Shown piece by piece: positions 60,885-64,000 of a DNA stretch of 64,000 nt. The notes beneath the pieces are model-generated. The model saw nothing but the letters and a program-made list of their open reading frames with translations, had not been told where the DNA came from and did not search any database. Origin of the DNA: Gracilinema caldarium DSM 7334. GTDB taxonomy: Bacteria; Spirochaetota; Spirochaetia; Treponematales; Breznakiellaceae. A program made the position numbers and the translations under genes. The number at the start of each line of letters is the position of its first letter. The stretch's first letter is position 1. Location: assembly GCF_000219725.1 (NCBI RefSeq), contig NC_015732.1, forward strand, positions 1,736,001 through 1,800,000, in the 5' to 3' direction.

Positions 60885-62111
60885 ATGGCAGGCAACACCG
60901 CAACAAACAAAAAAATCACCATGACCAATCCGATCGTTGAAATAGATGGAGATGAAATGACCCGAGTGCTCTGGGCATTAGTTAAAGAAAAACTGATTCT
61001 TCCCTATGTGGATTTGAAAACTGAGTATTATGATCTTGGTCTTGAAAACCGGGATGCCACCGATGACCAGGTAACCCATGATGCGGCCAAGGCTATTCTG
61101 AAACATAAGGTTGGAGTTAAATGTGCTACCATAACCAGCAATAATGCCCGTAAAATTGAATACAATTTGAAACATCTACACCCCAGTCCCAATGCAACTA
61201 TCCGGGCTATTCTGGACGGGACTGTGTTCCGGAAACCCATTATTGTAAAATCCATACAGCCCACAGTGTCTACCTGGAAGAAGCCCATTGTGATCGCCCG
61301 TCATGCCTACGGGGATGTTTATAAAAATGCAGAACTAGCCATTCCCGGCCCAGGGACTGTAGAACTGGTCTATAAAGGTACCGATGGTACAGAACAGAAA
61401 ATTCTTGTATCAGAAATGAAAGGACCTGGTGTGGTTCAGGGAATGCACAACCTGGATGATTCTATTGCCAGTTTTGCCCGAGCTTGTTTTCTCTATGCTT
61501 TGGATGAAAAACTGGATCTCTGGTTTGCGACCAAGGATACCATTTCTAAAATTTACGATGGACGCTTTAAAGAACTATTCCAGCATATTTACGACAGAGA
61601 ATTTAAGGCTGCCTTTGAGAATGCAGGAATTCACTATTTTTATACCCTTATCGACGATGCGGTTGCCCGGGTAGTAAAAAGCGAGGGCGGCTTCCTCTGG
61701 GCATGTAAAAATTATGATGGGGATGTGATGAGTGATATGATTGCCAGTGCCTCCGGCAGCCTGGCCATGATGACCAGCGTCCTTGTATCACCCAATGGAG
61801 CATTTGAATATGAGGCAGCCCATGGAACCGTACAGCAGCATTATTACCGCTGGAAACGGGGTGAAAAAACGAGCACCAATCCGGTAGCCCTCATCTTTGC
61901 CTGGACAGGAGCCCTGGCAAAACGGGCCGATTTGGACAATAACGGTGCTTTGCAAGCTTTTGCAAAACAGCTTGAAGCGGCTACTCTTAACACCATTGAG
62001 TCGGGAGAAATGACAGGTGATCTTGCACGGCTTGCGAACCCTACACCTCAAAAAACTCTGGACTCTTGGGAATTTATTGAGGCTATAGCAAAACGTCTAG
62101 AAAGAGATTAA
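60885..62111 (+). CDS. icd: NADP-dependent isocitrate dehydrogenase (type II, eukaryote-like)
   Basis: About 408 residues from ATG 60885 (GGAGG site). [47 protein letters not shown] and [24 protein letters not shown] show the homodimeric subfamily shared with eukaryotic IDH1/2. The [23 protein letters not shown] block supplies Mg-binding Asp residues, and [15 protein letters not shown] closes the chain. It makes 2-oxoglutarate and NADPH. A 26-bp perfect palindrome follows the gene. Confidence 0.96.
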   Translation: MAGNTATNKKITMTNPIVEIDGDEMTRVLWALVKEKLILPYVDLKTEYYDLGLENRDATDDQVTHDAAKAILKHKVGVKCATITSNNARKIEYNLKHLHPSPNATIRAILDGTVFRKPIIVKSIQPTVSTWKKPIVIARHAYGDVYKNAELAIPGPGTVELVYKGTDGTEQKILVSEMKGPGVVQGMHNLDDSIASFARACFLYALDEKLDLWFATKDTISKIYDGRFKELFQHIYDREFKAAFENAGIHYFYTLIDDAVARVVKSEGGFLWACKNYDGDVMSDMIASASGSLAMMTSVLVSPNGAFEYEAAHGTVQQHYYRWKRGEKTSTNPVALIFAWTGALAKRADLDNNGALQAFAKQLEAATLNTIESGEMTGDLARLANPTPQKTLDSWEFIEAIAKRLERD

Positions 62112-62152
62112 ACAAAGCGCTACAAAGGATCCTGCCTATAAGACTGTCCAAC

Positions 62153-62178
62153 TTATACCCTGTTTAAACAGGGTATAA
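62153..62178. promoter_or_regulatory. 26-bp perfect palindrome between icd and rex
   Basis: Bases 62153-62165 (TTATACCCTGTTT) are exactly repeated in reverse complement at 62166-62178. It is 42 bases after the icd stop. No T-run follows, so either a terminator hairpin with a tight loop or a protein-binding site. Confidence 0.5.
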
Positions 62179-62307
62179 TCAATCTGCAAAGGACTCACTA
62201 AAAACTAAGCATGGACAGCTTTGTTTTATCCTCAATTTATCGATATTTCTTGACTAATATGCCCTTTTCCCCTTATGGTACTATAATACACAGGAAAGGA
62301 ATAGATT

Positions 62308-62952
62308 ATGGCTAAACAAAAAATCCCTGCAACACCCTCCATACGCCGCCTACCATCTTATCTTCACATAATCCGCCAAGCAGAAAAAGAAGGGGACGAG
62401 TATATTTCAGGAACCGTTATTGCCAATGAACTCAATCTTGAACCTATTCAAGTACGCAAGGATTTAGCTATTACGGGGATTATTGGAAAACCTAAAAAAG
62501 GCTACCCAGTGCATGCCCTGATTACTGCTATTGAACACTTTTTAGGCTGGGATTCAATCAGGGATGCGGTACTCGTTGGAGTTGGCAACCTGGGTTCCGC
62601 ACTCATGGGCTACCAAGAATTTCAGTTTCATGGCCTCAATATTGTAGCTGCCTTTGATAAGGATCCCAAAAAGATTGGTTCTACAGTTCATGGTGTACCG
62701 ATACTACCCCTCGATACTATGGAACTACAGGTTCGGAATCTTGGAGTCCGAATGGCAATCCTTACGGTACCATCCGTTGCAGCCCAGGAGACTACCGATT
62801 TATTAATTAAAGCCGGTATTACTGCTATTTGGAATTTTACTAATGTGAAACTCAAGGTTCCTGATAACGTTGTGGTACAAAAGGAAGACCTCTCTTCCGG
62901 ATATGCCATGCTCTGTGTGATGATTCAAGCTAAAAAATTAGAGGGTCGATAA
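62308..62952 (+). CDS. rex: Redox-sensing transcriptional repressor Rex
   Basis: 214 residues. The N-terminal winged helix (PSIRRLPSYLHIIRQAEKEGDEYISGTVIANELNLEPIQVRKDL) is followed by a Rossmann domain (AVLVGVGNLGSALMGYQEFQFHGLNIVAAFDKDP) that senses NADH/NAD+. The C-terminal swapped helix is present. Rex represses fermentative and electron-transport genes when NADH is low. A GGAAAGG site precedes the ATG. The next gene follows after 5 bp. Confidence 0.95.
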   Translation: MAKQKIPATPSIRRLPSYLHIIRQAEKEGDEYISGTVIANELNLEPIQVRKDLAITGIIGKPKKGYPVHALITAIEHFLGWDSIRDAVLVGVGNLGSALMGYQEFQFHGLNIVAAFDKDPKKIGSTVHGVPILPLDTMELQVRNLGVRMAILTVPSVAAQETTDLLIKAGITAIWNFTNVKLKVPDNVVVQKEDLSSGYAMLCVMIQAKKLEGR

Positions 62953-62957
62953 ATCGG

Positions 62958-63995
62958 TTGTTTACAATACAGAAAGAAAAAACTAATTACCAAGCAGAAC
63001 TATTACGCAACCGGCTTACGAAACGATACAAACATCTTCGGAAATGGGCGAAACGGGTTGGAGTAGATGCATACCGGCTCTATGACCGGGACATTCCTGA
63101 AATTCCTTTACTCATTGATCTTTATGGTGATGCTGTTTCGGGGGCATTGTATGAGCGTCCCTACGAGAAGGATCAGCAGGAAGAAGCTGTCTGGCTTTCG
63201 ATTATGAAACATGTTATTGCAGAAACCCTTGAGCTTTCCATTGATCAGATTTTCATCAAAGAGCGCAAACGTCTTCGAAATCGGGCTGAAGGCCCTGCCC
63301 AATACCAGAAAATCGACTCAAAAACAGTAATTCGACAGGTACACGAAGGCGGACTTACCTTTCAAGTAAATCTTTCGGATTATCTTGATACGGGTCTCTT
63401 TCTCGATCACCGTTTAAGCAGGGCTTACATCCGTAACGAATCGAAAGGACGGCGGGTCCTTAATCTATTCTGCTACACCGGTTCCTTTTCAGTATATGCC
63501 GCCAGTGGGGGAGCAAGTCAGGTAGATTCGGTCGATTTATCGAACACCTACCTCGACTGGGCTCACATAAATTTCAAGCTTAATGGCTTTGCAAGCGATC
63601 ATATAGCTCCAGAGGATTATGTAAAAGGCCCACAGCAAAGAGGAAAAAATCTGCTGATTCGGGCGGACGTTCTTCGATTTTTACAGGAAGCGGTAAAACG
63701 GAAACTTCATTGGGACCTCATTGTTTTAGATCCTCCAACTTTTTCAAATTCAAAAAAGATGGCCGACATTTTGGACATCCGCAGGGATTATAAGGAACTC
63801 ATTGACCTCTGTTTAACCGTGTTGAATCCCCAAGGGCTGCTTCTGTTTTCAACCAATGCTCGATCCTTTCATTTTGATTCAGAGTATTTTGTTTCTACCT
63901 ATCAGAGAATTGTCATAAAGGACATCACCAGAACTACGGTTGATGAAGATTTTCGGGATAAGAAGGTTCGACTATGCTATACTCTCGAAAAGTAA
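62958..63995 (+). CDS. Class I SAM-dependent rRNA methyltransferase (RlmK/RlmI-like)
   Basis: 345 residues, TTG start directly after rex. It corresponds to the C-terminal half of E. coli RlmKL: NRLTKRYKHLRKWAKRVGVDAYRLYDRDIPE start, FLDHRLSRAYIRNESKGRRVLNLFCYTG SAM motif and IVLDPPTFSNSKK catalytic motif. RlmK makes m7G2069 in 23S rRNA. No PUA domain or RlmL half is fused. The end of the gene lies inside the window. Confidence 0.88.
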   Translation: MFTIQKEKTNYQAELLRNRLTKRYKHLRKWAKRVGVDAYRLYDRDIPEIPLLIDLYGDAVSGALYERPYEKDQQEEAVWLSIMKHVIAETLELSIDQIFIKERKRLRNRAEGPAQYQKIDSKTVIRQVHEGGLTFQVNLSDYLDTGLFLDHRLSRAYIRNESKGRRVLNLFCYTGSFSVYAASGGASQVDSVDLSNTYLDWAHINFKLNGFASDHIAPEDYVKGPQQRGKNLLIRADVLRFLQEAVKRKLHWDLIVLDPPTFSNSKKMADILDIRRDYKELIDLCLTVLNPQGLLLFSTNARSFHFDSEYFVSTYQRIVIKDITRTTVDEDFRDKKVRLCYTLEK

Positions 63996-64000
63996 TGTAT

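Noticed and set aside
1-64000. CRISPR arrays, rRNA genes or prophage structural genes
   Set aside because: No regularly spaced repeats, rRNA-like stretches or phage protein series were seen on reading the window.

Overview
The window looks like a chromosomal segment of a free-living or gut-associated spirochaete of the Treponema / former Spirochaeta group. Support: a flagellar FlbB gene followed by a FliK-like gene at the left edge, PEGA, PilZ and 7TM-DISM proteins, a monolithic PsuK-type kinase fusion, mid-range G+C (informational genes GC-rich, accessory genes AT-rich) and an anaerobe-style sulfur and cobamide economy. The species is not determined.

Layout. 1-0.9 kb: start of a flagellar cluster (flbB, then a truncated fliK-like gene leaving the window). 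0.96-4.9 kb: a minus-strand pseudouridine-salvage operon (methyltransferase-PfkB fusion, psuG, metallophosphoesterase). 4.9-11.8 kb: a plus-strand sulfur locus: a MarR-type regulator with an inverted-repeat operator, a four-domain sulfur-relay protein (CoA-disulfide reductase/rhodanese/TusA/DsrE), aspartate kinase, DUF39 (COG1900), NIL-ferredoxin and UPF0280 (COG2122). The last three are the set linked to homocysteine synthesis from aspartate semialdehyde and sulfide in anaerobes. 11.8-15.9 kb: hicBA, an RsmI-like methyltransferase, family 4 UDG, priA. 16-22.4 kb: outer-membrane protein, PEGA lipid/envelope protein, DtxR-type regulator and a cobamide remodelling/salvage operon cobU-cbiR-cobT-cobS plus an m5C methyltransferase. 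22.5-26 kb: iron alcohol dehydrogenase, K+/H+ antiporter, CPBP protease.

26-32.3 kb is the accessory, AT-rich part: a truncated flavodoxin copy, decayed transposase fragments, a FitAB/VapBC-type toxin-antitoxin pair, IS256-family relics, an intact IS5-family transposase, the intact flavodoxin paralog, an orphan secreted protein and tRNA-Gly(TCC) with a partial duplication beside it. 32.3-45 kb: mutarotase-like enzyme, membrane ferredoxin, cluster-less MutY, 7TM-DISM receptor, cmk, yicC, murC, folC, a HisKA_2 kinase and two pseudouridine synthases. 45.2-51.1 kb: one tightly overlapped minus-strand operon (PilZ, HEAT, comEC, rsmA, yggS, hypothetical, rluD). 51.2-53.5 kb: CPBP protein with a probable ATT start, then tlpA-ccdA. 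53.7-55.5 kb: two orphan genes, the first followed by a 107-bp imperfect palindrome that looks like an integron attC site. 55.6-59.5 kb: aguA-aguB-speA, a complete arginine-to-putrescine route. 59.6-64 kb: conserved unknown protein, NADP isocitrate dehydrogenase, rex and an RlmK/RlmI-type methyltransferase.

A short hairpin-forming repeat of about 37-41 bp occurs five times (12.27, 22.42, 30.72, 30.79 and 40.75 kb). All functional names are read from motifs and context; no database search was possible.
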